A stretch of 64,000 bases of DNA from a candidate division Hyd24-12 bacterium UBA6080 (GCA_002436025.1 DIXM01000002.1:620001-684000), one strand, 5' to 3'. Numbered from the stretch's first letter, positions 50,686-60,185 are shown. Notes: generated by a model not told the origin, from the letters alone. Numbers and translations: made by a program.

Positions 50686-52761
50686 ATGCAGGCAGGCGCA
50701 GTTTTTACGTACCTGGCCCCAGTTGTCGCCGTGGCCACTCTGGTGGTGGCGGCACTTGTGTATGCCAGGCTCGCAAAGTACGCCCCGGGCAACGAACTGA
50801 TGCAGAAGATCGCCGGATTCATCAGGACCGGCGCGATGGCTTACCTGAAAACCCAGTACAGAATTCTCATGATCTTTGTTGTGCTTGTGGCACTGCTTCT
50901 TTTCTTCTTCGTCAACAGGGCCGCCTCGCTTTCGTTCGTGGCGGGCGCCCTTCTCAGCATGCTGGCGGGCTACATCGGCATGAAGGCCGCCACCACCGGC
51001 AATGTCAGGACCGCCAACGCCGCACGTGAGAGCCTCTCAGATGCACTTGCCGCAGCATTCGATTCCGGCAGCATAATGGGTTTTGCTGTGGCCGGTTTCG
51101 GGCTTCTGGGCGTCGGCGCTTTCTTCCTTGCGTTTCACGATGTCGAGTCGGTACGCGGCTTCATTTCAGGTGTGCTCGGGATTCCGGTATCCCTCGAGAG
51201 CATTGCCGGCTTCGGGATGGGAGCCAGCAGCATTGCCCTTTTCGCCAGGGTGGGGGGAGGCATTTTCACCAAGAGCGCCGATGTCGGCGCTGATCTGGTG
51301 GGCAAGATCGAGGCCGGCATCCCCGAGGACGATCCCCGGAACCCCGCTGTCATAGCCGACAACGTTGGGGACAACGTGGGGGACGTTGCTGGAATGGGCG
51401 CCGACCTCTTCGAGTCCTATGTGGGGTGCATCATCGCCGCCATCATTCTCGCGCTCAGCCTGGGCTCCGCTGAACTGAACATGCTCTTTTCATCGGCGTT
51501 TCACGATGCCGAGCATATGGGCCGTCAGACCCTGATCGGCCTCCCCCTTATCCTCGCGGCACTCGGAACCATAGCAAGCCTTGTCGGAGCCCTGTTTGTG
51601 AGGATACTCAGAAAGCAGTCTCCGCAGTCGGTCCTTCGGAACGGGACCTTCGTGAGCGCCGGCCTCTGCATCCTGCTCGGTGGCATCTTCATCATGCGTG
51701 CGGGGCTCGTACCCGGGATTTTCTGGGCCATGACCAGCGGCGTGCTGGTGGGCACGGTGATCGGTCTGGTAACCGAGTACTACACGAGCGCCGCGCCGGT
51801 CCGGAAGATCGCCGAGGCCACATCGACGGGCACGGCAACCACCATCATCGAGGGGCTGGCGGTCGGGATGGAATCCACCCTTGTCCCAATGGTCCTAATC
51901 GCCGCAGCCATACTCGCCAGCCATCATTTCGCCGGCATCTACGGCATCGCCATCGCGGCGCTGGGAATGCTTATGAACGTTGGCATGACCATGTCGGTTG
52001 ACGCATACGGCCCGGTGGCCGACAACGCCGGTGGTATCGCCAGCATGGCAGGTCTTTCCGAAGAGGTGCGCCGCAGGACCGACAAGCTTGACGCGCTGGG
52101 AAATACGACCGCTGCCATGGGCAAGGGTTTTGCGATCGGGAGCGCCGCCCTTACGGCCCTCGCCCTTTTCACGGCGTACGCGCAGGCTGCCGAGCTTTCT
52201 TTCATCGACCTTCTGAGCCCCCACGTTGTCACCGGCCTGTTGCTTGGGGGGCTGCTGCCCTTCCTTTTCGCGTCAATCACCCTCAGGTCCGTCGGCAGGG
52301 CGGCTATGAAAATGGTGACCGAGGTCAGACGGCAGTTCCGTGAGATCAGGGGACTGATGGAGGGAGAGGGCGAACCCGATACTGCGAAGTGTGTCGATAT
52401 TGCAACAAGGGCTGCCCTTACCGAGATGATCCTTCCGGGTCTGCTGGCCGTGGCTGTTCCAGTCGCGGTTTACTTCGGGTTCGGCGTTATGGGTCCGGAG
52501 ACCCTGGGCGGTCTTCTCGCCGGCGCAATCGTGACCGGTGTTCTCCTGGCGATCTTCATGAGCAATTCGGGGGGCGCCTGGGACAATGCCAAGAAGTACA
52601 TAGAGGAGGGGCACATGGGGGGCAAGGGTTCGCCCTGCCACGAGTCCGCGGTAACGGGAGACACGATCGGAGACCCGTTCAAGGACACGAGCGGCCCCTC
52701 GCTGAACATCCTTATAAAACTCATGACCATCGTATCACTGGTCCTCGCCCAGGTTCGATGA
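50686..52761 (+). CDS. hppA: Membrane-bound ion-pumping pyrophosphatase
   Basis: Couples PPi hydrolysis to H+ or Na+ export. Seen: 691 residues, about 16 TM helices. The catalytic loop is KSADVGADLVGK, followed by GIPEDDPRNPAVIADNVGDN and GDVAGMGADLFESYVG. A further motif is SVDAYGPVADNAGGIA, and near the C-terminus HKAAVTGDTVGDPFKD-like (HESAVTGDTIGDPFKDTSG). The K+ determinants read GNTTAAMGKG with Ala476 and Gly479, the K+-dependent class (Lys and Thr in the independent class). Ion specificity is not decided here. The ATG has CGGAGG 5 bases upstream. NifU-like gene follows after 13 bases. Confidence 0.97.
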   Translation: MQAGAVFTYLAPVVAVATLVVAALVYARLAKYAPGNELMQKIAGFIRTGAMAYLKTQYRILMIFVVLVALLLFFFVNRAASLSFVAGALLSMLAGYIGMKAATTGNVRTANAARESLSDALAAAFDSGSIMGFAVAGFGLLGVGAFFLAFHDVESVRGFISGVLGIPVSLESIAGFGMGASSIALFARVGGGIFTKSADVGADLVGKIEAGIPEDDPRNPAVIADNVGDNVGDVAGMGADLFESYVGCIIAAIILALSLGSAELNMLFSSAFHDAEHMGRQTLIGLPLILAALGTIASLVGALFVRILRKQSPQSVLRNGTFVSAGLCILLGGIFIMRAGLVPGIFWAMTSGVLVGTVIGLVTEYYTSAAPVRKIAEATSTGTATTIIEGLAVGMESTLVPMVLIAAAILASHHFAGIYGIAIAALGMLMNVGMTMSVDAYGPVADNAGGIASMAGLSEEVRRRTDKLDALGNTTAAMGKGFAIGSAALTALALFTAYAQAAELSFIDLLSPHVVTGLLLGGLLPFLFASITLRSVGRAAMKMVTEVRRQFREIRGLMEGEGEPDTAKCVDIATRAALTEMILPGLLAVAVPVAVYFGFGVMGPETLGGLLAGAIVTGVLLAIFMSNSGGAWDNAKKYIEEGHMGGKGSPCHESAVTGDTIGDPFKDTSGPSLNILIKLMTIVSLVLAQVR

Positions 52762-52774
52762 GAAAGGAACCGAC

Positions 52775-53026
52775 ATGCCAGCTGCACTTCCCCTGACGGA
52801 AGAGAACGTCCGTGCGGAACTTGAGAAGATCAGGCCAATGCTTCAGGGTGACGGCGGAGACATCAGGTACGTTTCACTCGAGGACGGGACGCTCAAGGTC
52901 GAGCTTCAGGGAGCCTGCAGCGGCTGCGCATTCGCGGCCCTCACGCTTCAGCACAGCGTGGAACGCAACCTGAAGATGGTTTTCCCCGACCTCAAGAAGG
53001 TTGAGAACCTCGCTGCCCTTCGTTAG
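52775..53026 (+). CDS. NifU C-terminal-domain-like Fe-S scaffold protein
   Basis: Seen: 83 residues, one NifU-like domain: RPMLQGDGGDIRYVSLEDGTLKVEL then the cluster ligands in GACSGCAFAALTLQ (CxxC). In most family members the residues after CxxC are P-S/T; here they are AFA. Binds or passes an Fe-S cluster. Its position close to the HydG/HydE and ferredoxin-dependent genes fits a role in supplying clusters, though it is only one of many possible clients. AGAAAGGAACCGAC precedes the ATG. Confidence 0.85.
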   Translation: MPAALPLTEENVRAELEKIRPMLQGDGGDIRYVSLEDGTLKVELQGACSGCAFAALTLQHSVERNLKMVFPDLKKVENLAALR

Positions 53027-54194
53027 CTTTGATCCCAGAAGGAAGGCCCTCGAGGTCCTGCTGGGTCTTGGGGAAACATCCTTCGAGCTTTCCTCGCGGG
53101 ACGAGGCTTTTGCCCTGAGGCTTGTGAGGGAGACCACCGTGTGGAGGGCCAGGCTTGACCACAGCCTGGCCCTTTTCCTCAAAAGACCGATGCACAAGCT
53201 CGACGCTAGAATGCTGGCCGTTCTCAGGCTGGGAGCAGTCCAGCTTCTTGTCCTTGGCACACCTGTTCACGCCGCGGTCTCCGAGACCGTGAAACTTGCC
53301 GGGAACCAGGGCGCCAGGGGTCTTGTGAACGCAGTTCTGAGAAGGCTTTCGTCGGAGGGGGAGGAGCCCGACCTTCCCCTGCACATCCGATGGTCGCATC
53401 CCGAGGAGCTGGTGCGAAAGTGGGTGCACCGGTTCGGTCTCGAAAGGACTGCCGACCTCCTCCGCTGGAACAACGAACCCCCGGTCCTGGGGGGATTTGC
53501 TTTCGGCGAGCCTCCTCCCGGTGAGCCCGGGCTTTACCTTGCCGGTTACAGGAGGTTTGACCGGGGCGTTCCGCTGCCGCCGCCCGGGGTCTTTGTTCAG
53601 GATGAAGCAGCGGCTATCGTTGCGGGAGTGTTTCGAAACTTGCCAGGGCAGTCGGCTCTTGAGATAGGAGCCGCCCCGGGTGGAAAAACGGCTCATCAGC
53701 AGGGAACAGTTCTCGTCAGTCTTGACCTGTCCCTGAAAAGGATGGGGAAGTGGCTCGAGAACAGGAGAAGGCTTGGATGGACCCATGCGTTGCCGGTAGT
53801 GGCTGACGCGCGGGAACTGCCCTTTCGGAGAGGCTTTGAGAAGGTTTTTGTTGATGCTCCCTGCTCGAACACTGGTGTTCTGCGCAGGCGACCAGGAGCG
53901 AGATGGCGCTGGTCACCGGCCACAACTGAAGCGCTGCGAAAAACTCAGGAAACACTTCTTCACTGCGCATCGGAGTGCGTTCTTCCCGGCGGAACGCTTT
54001 TTTACAGCACCTGCAGCCTCGAACCCGAAGAGAACGAGCTTCAGGCCATGAATTTCGAAGCTGGACATCCCGGGTTCAAGAGGCTTTCCCTGCCACTGCC
54101 CGAGACCCTTCTGAGGGATGGCTCGATGTGTTCGTTCCCGCCCGAATCCGGTGTGGATGGGCTTTACGCCGTTTCCTGGAAACGCTCCCCTTAG
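53001..54194 (+). CDS. rsmB: 16S rRNA cytosine-C5 methyltransferase, RsmB-like
   Basis: SAM-dependent m5C methyltransferase (NOL1/NOP2/Sun). Seen: 397 residues from TTG 53001, overlapping the NifU-like gene by 26 bases; the true start could lie a few codons on. NusB-like RNA-binding domain about 8-125 (RKALEVLLGLGE; LDARMLAVLRLGAVQLLVLGTP). Catalytic part: LEIGAAPGGKTAHQ (SAM loop), DAPCSNTGVLRRRPGARWRW (motif IV Cys) and YSTCSLEPEENE (motif VI catalytic Cys). The C-terminus ends VDGLYAVSWKRS. E. coli RsmB modifies C967. The usual fmt/def neighbours are absent. Confidence 0.88.
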   Translation: MRTSLPFVSFDPRRKALEVLLGLGETSFELSSRDEAFALRLVRETTVWRARLDHSLALFLKRPMHKLDARMLAVLRLGAVQLLVLGTPVHAAVSETVKLAGNQGARGLVNAVLRRLSSEGEEPDLPLHIRWSHPEELVRKWVHRFGLERTADLLRWNNEPPVLGGFAFGEPPPGEPGLYLAGYRRFDRGVPLPPPGVFVQDEAAAIVAGVFRNLPGQSALEIGAAPGGKTAHQQGTVLVSLDLSLKRMGKWLENRRRLGWTHALPVVADARELPFRRGFEKVFVDAPCSNTGVLRRRPGARWRWSPATTEALRKTQETLLHCASECVLPGGTLFYSTCSLEPEENELQAMNFEAGHPGFKRLSLPLPETLLRDGSMCSFPPESGVDGLYAVSWKRSP

Positions 54195-54223
54195 AAGGCA
54201 ACATCCTTAACAGGAATTGTTAC

Positions 54224-54229
54224 TATATT
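54224..54229 (+). promoter_or_regulatory. Candidate -10 box (TATATT) for the hyd operon
   Basis: GTTAC-TATATT-CAGGC, 56 bases before the hydG ATG. No -35 recognised. Gap 54195-54284 (90 bases). Confidence 0.4.
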
Positions 54230-54284
54230 CAGGCATCACATTCCGGCCGAATGGCACGGCAGTAACACCGAGTGGAGATGTTCT

Positions 54285-55682
54285 ATGGATACCTTTGCAG
54301 TTCCCGTGATCGACCCCGAAAGGATCGAATCCCTGCTTTCGGGTCGAACGATCACCGAAGTCCCGAGATTCAGGGAAGTGATTTCCCGTGGCCTGGAAAT
54401 GAAAGGTCTTTCCCCTGAAGACGTGGCCTGTCTTGCGTCGGTATCCGACCCAGGGCTCCTGCAGGAGCTTTACGACGCGGCGAAGAAGGTGAAGGAGACC
54501 ATTTACGGGAAAAGGCTGGTCATCTTCGCCCCGATGTACATATCGAACCTTTGCGGTAACGAGTGCCTCTACTGCGCCTTCAGGGCGTCCAACCCCGGAA
54601 TCGTCAGGCGTGCGCTGACCCAGGAGGAGATAGCCCGGGAGACAGCCATACTTGTCGACCAGGGACACAAAAGGGTGTTGCTCGTGGCGGGCGAGTCCTA
54701 TCCGCGAGAAGGGTTCGGGTACGTTCTGAAGAGCATCGCCACCGTCTACGGTGTCAAATCCGGCAGGGGCGAGATCCGGCGCATAAACGTCAACGTCGCC
54801 CCGCTGACCTCCACCGAGTTCTCGGAGCTGAAGACGACAGGGATCGGCACGTACCAGCTCTTCCAGGAAACGTACCATCCCGGGGTCTACGGCAGGGTGC
54901 ACACAGGCGGAAAGAAAAGGGACTACGACTGGCGGATCACAGCGATAGACAGGGCGATGGAGGCCGGTATCGACGACGTCGGGATAGGGGTGCTCTTCGG
55001 TCTCAGCCCCTGGGAGTGGGAGTTGCAGGCCCTGCTTCAGCACATCCGGCACCTTGAGGACAGGTTCGGGGTGGGACCCCACACCATAAGCGTTCCAAGG
55101 CTGGAACCGGCCACGGGCTCGGACATTGCGGCGCACCCGCCCCATGCGGTGACCGACATCGATTTCAGAAAGATAGTGGCGATCCTCCGGCTTGCCGTCC
55201 CCTACACGGGGATAATCATGTCCACCAGGGAAACCCCTCACATGCGCCGGGAAACCTTTGCCCTGGGCGTGAGCCAGATATCGGCGGGCAGCCGCACGAA
55301 TCCGGGCGGGTACGCCGAGGGGGAGCACGGCGAGGACGGCAGCCAGTTCAGTCTGGGTGACCACAGACCCCTGAACGAGGTCATACGCGACGTCTCCTCA
55401 ATGGGCTACGTCCCCAGTTTCTGCACGGGATGCTACCGTCTGGGAAGAACCGGGAAGGACTTCATGGACCTGGCCAAACCCGGGGAGATCAGGATGCACT
55501 GTGATCCTAACGCAGCAAGCACGTTCATGGAATACCTCCTTGATTACGCCGACCCCGGAACCAGGGTGACAGGTGAGCGCTGCATCAGCGATTTCATGGA
55601 AGACATGACGCCCGAGGCCAGGGAGAGGACCGAAGCCATGCTCAGGACCGTGAAGGAGGGCAAACGTGACGTCTACTGCTAA
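54285..55682 (+). CDS. hydG: [FeFe]-hydrogenase maturase HydG (radical SAM tyrosine lyase)
   Basis: Cleaves tyrosine to make CO and cyanide for the H-cluster. Seen: 465 residues. Radical-SAM cluster motif CGNECLYCAFRA (Cx3Cx2C, about residues 86-93) in a TIM barrel. The C-terminal auxiliary-cluster cysteines are present in FCTGCYRLGRTG, with MHCDPNAASTF after. Normal length. GGAGATGTTCT precedes the ATG. Overlaps hydF by 17 bases. ThiH is the nearest paralogue, but the C-terminal cluster and hydF/hydE neighbours favour HydG. Confidence 0.96.
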   Translation: MDTFAVPVIDPERIESLLSGRTITEVPRFREVISRGLEMKGLSPEDVACLASVSDPGLLQELYDAAKKVKETIYGKRLVIFAPMYISNLCGNECLYCAFRASNPGIVRRALTQEEIARETAILVDQGHKRVLLVAGESYPREGFGYVLKSIATVYGVKSGRGEIRRINVNVAPLTSTEFSELKTTGIGTYQLFQETYHPGVYGRVHTGGKKRDYDWRITAIDRAMEAGIDDVGIGVLFGLSPWEWELQALLQHIRHLEDRFGVGPHTISVPRLEPATGSDIAAHPPHAVTDIDFRKIVAILRLAVPYTGIIMSTRETPHMRRETFALGVSQISAGSRTNPGGYAEGEHGEDGSQFSLGDHRPLNEVIRDVSSMGYVPSFCTGCYRLGRTGKDFMDLAKPGEIRMHCDPNAASTFMEYLLDYADPGTRVTGERCISDFMEDMTPEARERTEAMLRTVKEGKRDVYC

Positions 55683-56910
55683 GACCGGTTCTTCCCCCCG
55701 GTCCTTCAGGCTGCACATAAGCATCTTCGGCAGGAGGAACGTCGGGAAGTCGAGCATCGTGAATGTTCTGGCCGGGCATCGCGTTTCGATAGTTTCGGAC
55801 ACTCCGGGCACCACCACCGATCCTGTCAAGAAGGCGATGGAGCTTCTCCCCCTGGGGCCGGTGATCTTTACGGATACAGCCGGGCTGGACGACGAAGGTG
55901 AACTGGGCGCCCAGAGAGTGCAGCGCACCCGTGGGGTCATGGAGGGAACCGACCTGGCTGTCATCGTCACCGACACTGATGCGTGGGGGGGGTGGGAAGA
56001 GCAGCTTGCCGACGATTTCCGCAGAACGGGAATACCTGTCATCGTGGTTCGAAGCAAGATCGACAGCAGCCCGATGTCCGACGCCTTCAGCATGGAGATG
56101 GAGGGAAGGAAGCTTCCCTGGGTGGCCGTATCAGCCGTTACCGGAGATGGCGTGGACGAGCTTCGGGAAGCCCTCATCCGCATGGCGCCCGACGATTTCG
56201 TGAACAGGCCGGCCATCGTCTCCGACCTTCTGCCCCCGGGCGGCACTGCCGTTCTTGTGATCCCCATCGACAAGGAGGCGCCCAAGGGCAGGATAATCCT
56301 TCCGCAGGTGCAGACGATAAGGGACCTTCTGGACCACGGCTGCATGGCTGTGGTGACCCAGGACGACCAGCTCGTGAAAGCCCTGGGCAACCTTCGCGAA
56401 AAGCCGGCGATCGTCGTGACGGACAGCCAGGCTTTCCGCAAGGTTTCGGCCGATACCCCGGAAGATATTCCCCTCACATCCTTCTCGATACTGTTCGCCA
56501 GGTTCCAGGGCGACCTCAAGTCGATGGTGAAGGGCGCCATGGCGATCGACCGGCTCAGGCCGGGAGACCGGGTCCTTGTGGCCGAGGCCTGCACCCATCA
56601 CCCCATCGGCGAAGACATCGGCACCGTGAAGATCCCGGACTGGCTCGGGCGTTACGTGGGGGGTGACCTCGAATTCGTTTTCCAGAGGGGGTCGGATTTC
56701 CCGGCCGACCTGAGCTCGTTCCGTCTCGTGATACATTGCGGCGCATGCATGTTCAACCGCAGGACCATGCTCACCCGTATCCAGCGTGCCGAGGCCGCGG
56801 GAGTGCCCATAACCAACTACGGGCTTACCATCGCGTACAGCCTGGGAATATTCGAACGTGCCCTCGGGCCGTTTCCCGATGCCCTTGCGGCGTACCGGAG
56901 CGGGAAATGA
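55666..56910 (+). CDS. hydF: [FeFe]-hydrogenase maturation GTPase HydF
   Basis: Scaffold that carries the diiron precursor to the hydrogenase. Seen: 414 residues from GTG 55666 (AAGGAGGG upstream). GTPase motifs: P-loop GRRNVGKSSI, PGTTTDP, DTAGLDDEGELG and a variant G4 RSKID. The C-terminal cluster domain has EACTHHPIGEDIGTVK and HCGACMFNRR, giving the Cys...CxxC cluster ligands. Complete domain set. Overlaps hydE by ATGA. Confidence 0.96.
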   Translation: MTSTAKTGSSPRSFRLHISIFGRRNVGKSSIVNVLAGHRVSIVSDTPGTTTDPVKKAMELLPLGPVIFTDTAGLDDEGELGAQRVQRTRGVMEGTDLAVIVTDTDAWGGWEEQLADDFRRTGIPVIVVRSKIDSSPMSDAFSMEMEGRKLPWVAVSAVTGDGVDELREALIRMAPDDFVNRPAIVSDLLPPGGTAVLVIPIDKEAPKGRIILPQVQTIRDLLDHGCMAVVTQDDQLVKALGNLREKPAIVVTDSQAFRKVSADTPEDIPLTSFSILFARFQGDLKSMVKGAMAIDRLRPGDRVLVAEACTHHPIGEDIGTVKIPDWLGRYVGGDLEFVFQRGSDFPADLSSFRLVIHCGACMFNRRTMLTRIQRAEAAGVPITNYGLTIAYSLGIFERALGPFPDALAAYRSGK

Positions 56911-57983
56911 ACGGCCTTGCCCGGGAAGAGCTCGTATCCCTGCTTCAAACCCGCGACCCAGGGGAGCTGGAAGCCGTGAGGCGCCGTGCCGAGGACCTCA
57001 CTCTCTCCACACTCGGCAACCGTGTCTACTACAGGGGGCTGATCGAATTCTCGAATATCTGCTCGCTCAACTGCCTGTACTGCGGAATACGCCGGGGCAA
57101 CCACAACATGAAAAGGTACACCGCAAGCCAGGCTCAGATCACCGAAGCCGCCCGGTGGTGCGCCGGGGCCGGTTTCGGGTCGATCGTCCTGCAGTCCGGA
57201 GAGAGGACCGACCCGGCTTTCGTGGATTTCGTTGAGGAAGCCGTGCTTGGCATCAAGGAATCAACGGTTTCCCAAAGGCTTCCGGAAGGGCTTGGGATTA
57301 CGCTGTGCGTGGGTGAGCAGCCCCGTGAGGCACTGAGGCGCTTCAGAGAGGCCGGCGCCCACCGGTACCTTCTTCGGGTAGAAACCACGAATCCCGGTCT
57401 CTTCCGCAGTATCCATCCCGGTGAGCAGACCCTTGAGAGCAGGCTCTCCTGTCTCAGTATCCTCCGGGAGGAGGGGTTCGCCGTTGGCACCGGGGTCATG
57501 ATCGGCCTGCCGGGGCAGACCCCCGAAATGCTGGCGGACGATCTTCTTTTTTACAGGGACAACGACTTCGACATGTTCGGGATGGGACCCTTCATCCCGC
57601 ACCACGACACGCCCATGGGGCGTGAAACTATCCTTCCCGATTGCGAGCGCATGAGGCTTTCCCTGCTGATGATAGGATTGGCAAGGCTTCTCACCGTCAC
57701 CACCAATATCGCCGCTACAACAGCTCTCCAGGCCCTGGATGCCACAGGACGTGAAAAGGGCCTTTCATGGGGGGCAAACGTCATTATGCCCTCGCTCACA
57801 CCGGGGGAATTCCGGAAGGACTACCTTCTCTACGATGGGAAACCGTGCACCGATGAGAACAAGGAGGACTGCCTGAACTGCCTGAAAAGGCGGGTCGAGA
57901 TGGCGGGCAGGGTGGTTGCCGTTGACGACTGGGGTGATCCTGTTCACTATAAGGCAAGGGTTCATAACGAAGGGAGGCAGTGA
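56907..57983 (+). CDS. hydE: [FeFe]-hydrogenase maturase HydE (radical SAM)
   Basis: Radical SAM enzyme of H-cluster dithiolate-ligand synthesis. Seen: 358 residues from the ATG at 56907 (ATGA with hydF). Cluster motif CSLNCLYCGIRRGN (Cx3Cx2C, about residues 49-56). Barrel motifs include GSIVLQSGERTD, LRVETTNPGLF and GTGVMIGLPGQT, and the chain ends VEMAGRVVAVDDW. The upstream open frame within hydF is shadow. Followed at once by the ferritin-like gene. Confidence 0.96.
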   Translation: MNGLAREELVSLLQTRDPGELEAVRRRAEDLTLSTLGNRVYYRGLIEFSNICSLNCLYCGIRRGNHNMKRYTASQAQITEAARWCAGAGFGSIVLQSGERTDPAFVDFVEEAVLGIKESTVSQRLPEGLGITLCVGEQPREALRRFREAGAHRYLLRVETTNPGLFRSIHPGEQTLESRLSCLSILREEGFAVGTGVMIGLPGQTPEMLADDLLFYRDNDFDMFGMGPFIPHHDTPMGRETILPDCERMRLSLLMIGLARLLTVTTNIAATTALQALDATGREKGLSWGANVIMPSLTPGEFRKDYLLYDGKPCTDENKEDCLNCLKRRVEMAGRVVAVDDWGDPVHYKARVHNEGRQ

Positions 57984-58483
57984 TGAGTGCGGAAGCAATC
58001 GAAGCCGTTAAGGGGGCCATCCTTTTCGAAAGGCGGGGATGGGCTTTTTATTCAAAAGTAGCCTCAACAACAAAATCCGAGGGTGTAAGGGAAGTCTTCT
58101 CATCAATGGCAGAAGAGGAGAAGCGTCACGAAGAAGCCCTGGCGCTGCACTACTCCTCACTGGTTCGGGATGGCTCCCTGGCGGCGTTGACCACGCTGGG
58201 ACAGGCCTCCGACATCTCAGGAGAAATCCTGACCCGGAAAGTGATATCGGAAATTGACGCCGCCGGGTTTGAAGCTGCAGCCATTTCAGCGGCGATGGCC
58301 ATGGAGGCGTCCTCGGAAAAGTACTACCGGGAAAAGGCATCCGAAGCCGGGACTGAGAGCGGCAGGAACCTTTTCAACTGGCTTGCCGATTGGGAGCACG
58401 GACATCTCGAGACCCTGGCCGGTCTGGACAGGGCCCTGATGGAGAAGATCTGGTTCGAGAACAGGTTCTGGCCGGAAATCTGA
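57983..58483 (+). CDS. Ferritin-like/rubrerythrin-type diiron protein
   Basis: Seen: 166 residues, four-helix bundle. Diiron ligands are suggested by ILFERRGWAFY (Glu), EEEKRHEEAL (ExxH), AMEASSEKYYRE (Glu) and WEHGHLETL (ExxH). No C-terminal rubredoxin CxxC, so a rubrerythrin-domain-only protein. Start ATG 57983 (AGGGAGG 5 bases upstream), overlapping the hydE stop; GTG 57980 is an alternative. Inferred: peroxide or iron protection in the anaerobic hydrogenase operon. Confidence 0.85.
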   Translation: MSAEAIEAVKGAILFERRGWAFYSKVASTTKSEGVREVFSSMAEEEKRHEEALALHYSSLVRDGSLAALTTLGQASDISGEILTRKVISEIDAAGFEAAAISAAMAMEASSEKYYREKASEAGTESGRNLFNWLADWEHGHLETLAGLDRALMEKIWFENRFWPEI

Positions 58484-58510
58484 CGTAATCGAATCACGGG
58501 GGGGGACCAA

Positions 58511-60157
58511 ATGCTATCAAGGGGCGCCCTGGCGGCGGTTCTGCTGGTTTTATGCGGAACTCCGCGGGCTTATGGCAGTTTCACACTGAACATCATCCAC
58601 CTCAACGACACCCACTCCAACCTCCTGCCCATGTCCCTGGCTGTCCTTCCCGACAGCGCGGGAGGGTTTGGAAGGATTGATGCGGGAGGGGCGGCGCTCA
58701 TCGCAGCCGAGGTCAGACGCGCGAAGCATGAGGACGGGAACGTTATCTTCCTTCATGCGGGCGACCTGGTGCAGGGCACGCTTTTCTACACTGTGTACGG
58801 CGGCAGGGCCGATGCGGCTGTGTACAACGCAATGGGGCTCGATGCCATGGCCCTGGGCAACCACGAGTTCGACCGCGGGAGCGAAGGGCTTGCCCTGCTT
58901 CTCGACGAGGTGCTTTTTCCCATGGTCTGCGCCAATGTTTCGGTGGCCGACGACACCCTCCTCGCCGGGCGGGTGGCCCCCTTCACGATTCTTGAGACGG
59001 GCGGGGAAAGGATAGGCGTCATCGGATTGATCACGGAAGAGCTTTCGGGCGTTTCGAGCCCCTCCGATCAGACCGTGACGGTTTCCGCCCTTGAATCCGG
59101 GCGGAGCGCTGTTGAAATGCTTTCGTACATGGGGATAAACAAGATAGTCGTGCTCTCGCACCTGGGCTACCCGCACGACATCCGGCTCGCGGAATCCCTG
59201 CCCGGCGTGGATGTTATCGTGGGTGGTCACACCCACACGGTCCTTGGGCGTTTCGAGCACCTGGGGCTTGAGCCCGGGGGCGATTACCCAACTGTCGTCA
59301 CGGGTCCCGACGGCGACAACGTTCTCATCGTCACGGCCTGGCGCTACGGAGCCATGCTGGGAAACCTGACCGTTGATTTCGACAGGGACGGCAGGGTGCT
59401 TGACTGGAGCGGCTCACCGCAGATACTCACCACCGGGGACACGCGTGGAACACCGGGATTACTTCGTACTGAGCCGGATCCCCTCGTGAGCGAGATGGTG
59501 GATGGGTACGCCTCGGTCCTCCAGGATTTCCAGAACGAGTTCGTGGCCATGGCCGAAGCCGACCTCCCCAATGTCAGGGTGCCGGGGGGAAGCCTTCCCA
59601 TGGGCAGCGTTATCGCTCCCATCGTCTGCGACGCCATGCTCTGGAAGGCGAACCGCGTGGGAACGGGGGCACACATCGCCCTGCAGAACGCCGGGGGCGT
59701 CAGGATCGATGTTCCCATGGGAGAGATAACGATAGGCACGGTCTATACCCTCCTTCCCTTCGGCAATACGATGGCGGTCCTTGACCTGAGCGGACGGCAG
59801 GTCAAAGACCTTCTGGAGGAGGCCCTTTCAAGCATCTTCGACATGGGGCTGTCCGACGGAACGTTTCCGTACGTGGCCGGTATGAGGTACAGCGCCTCAC
59901 GCGGTGCTTCATCCGGGAATCGTGTGACATCGGTTGAAGTGGCTGTACCCGGGGGTGGCTATGCGCCGCTTGACCCGGAGGCCACCTATCGCCTGGTGAC
60001 CAACAGCTTCGTTGCGGGAGGCGGTGACGGCTTCGGTTCCCTCGAAGGCGTCCCGGCCACGGACACCGGTTTCATCGATGCCGATATCGTGGCTGAGTAC
60101 TTCCGCGAACTGGGAACGGTGCGCCCTGTTGAACAGCGGGTCTTTCTGGGTGAATGA
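58511..60157 (+). CDS. Secreted 5'-nucleotidase / UshA-like metallophosphatase
   Basis: Hydrolyses nucleotides in the periplasm. Seen: 548 residues. Signal peptide (ALAAVLLVLCGTPRAYG). N-terminal calcineurin-like domain (about 25-330) with LNDTHSN, HAGDLVQGT, GNHEFDRG and GGHTHTVLG metal ligands. C-terminal 5'-nucleotidase domain (about 350-525) with ALQNAGGVRIDVP, TLLPFGNTM and AGGGDGFGSLEG. An eight-G ribosome site lies before the ATG. Length and motifs are complete. Whether UMP, AMP or UDP-sugar is preferred cannot be told. Confidence 0.93.
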   Translation: MLSRGALAAVLLVLCGTPRAYGSFTLNIIHLNDTHSNLLPMSLAVLPDSAGGFGRIDAGGAALIAAEVRRAKHEDGNVIFLHAGDLVQGTLFYTVYGGRADAAVYNAMGLDAMALGNHEFDRGSEGLALLLDEVLFPMVCANVSVADDTLLAGRVAPFTILETGGERIGVIGLITEELSGVSSPSDQTVTVSALESGRSAVEMLSYMGINKIVVLSHLGYPHDIRLAESLPGVDVIVGGHTHTVLGRFEHLGLEPGGDYPTVVTGPDGDNVLIVTAWRYGAMLGNLTVDFDRDGRVLDWSGSPQILTTGDTRGTPGLLRTEPDPLVSEMVDGYASVLQDFQNEFVAMAEADLPNVRVPGGSLPMGSVIAPIVCDAMLWKANRVGTGAHIALQNAGGVRIDVPMGEITIGTVYTLLPFGNTMAVLDLSGRQVKDLLEEALSSIFDMGLSDGTFPYVAGMRYSASRGASSGNRVTSVEVAVPGGGYAPLDPEATYRLVTNSFVAGGGDGFGSLEGVPATDTGFIDADIVAEYFRELGTVRPVEQRVFLGE

Positions 60158-60185
60158 ATGATTCGGCCGGCAACCCCTGCCGCCC

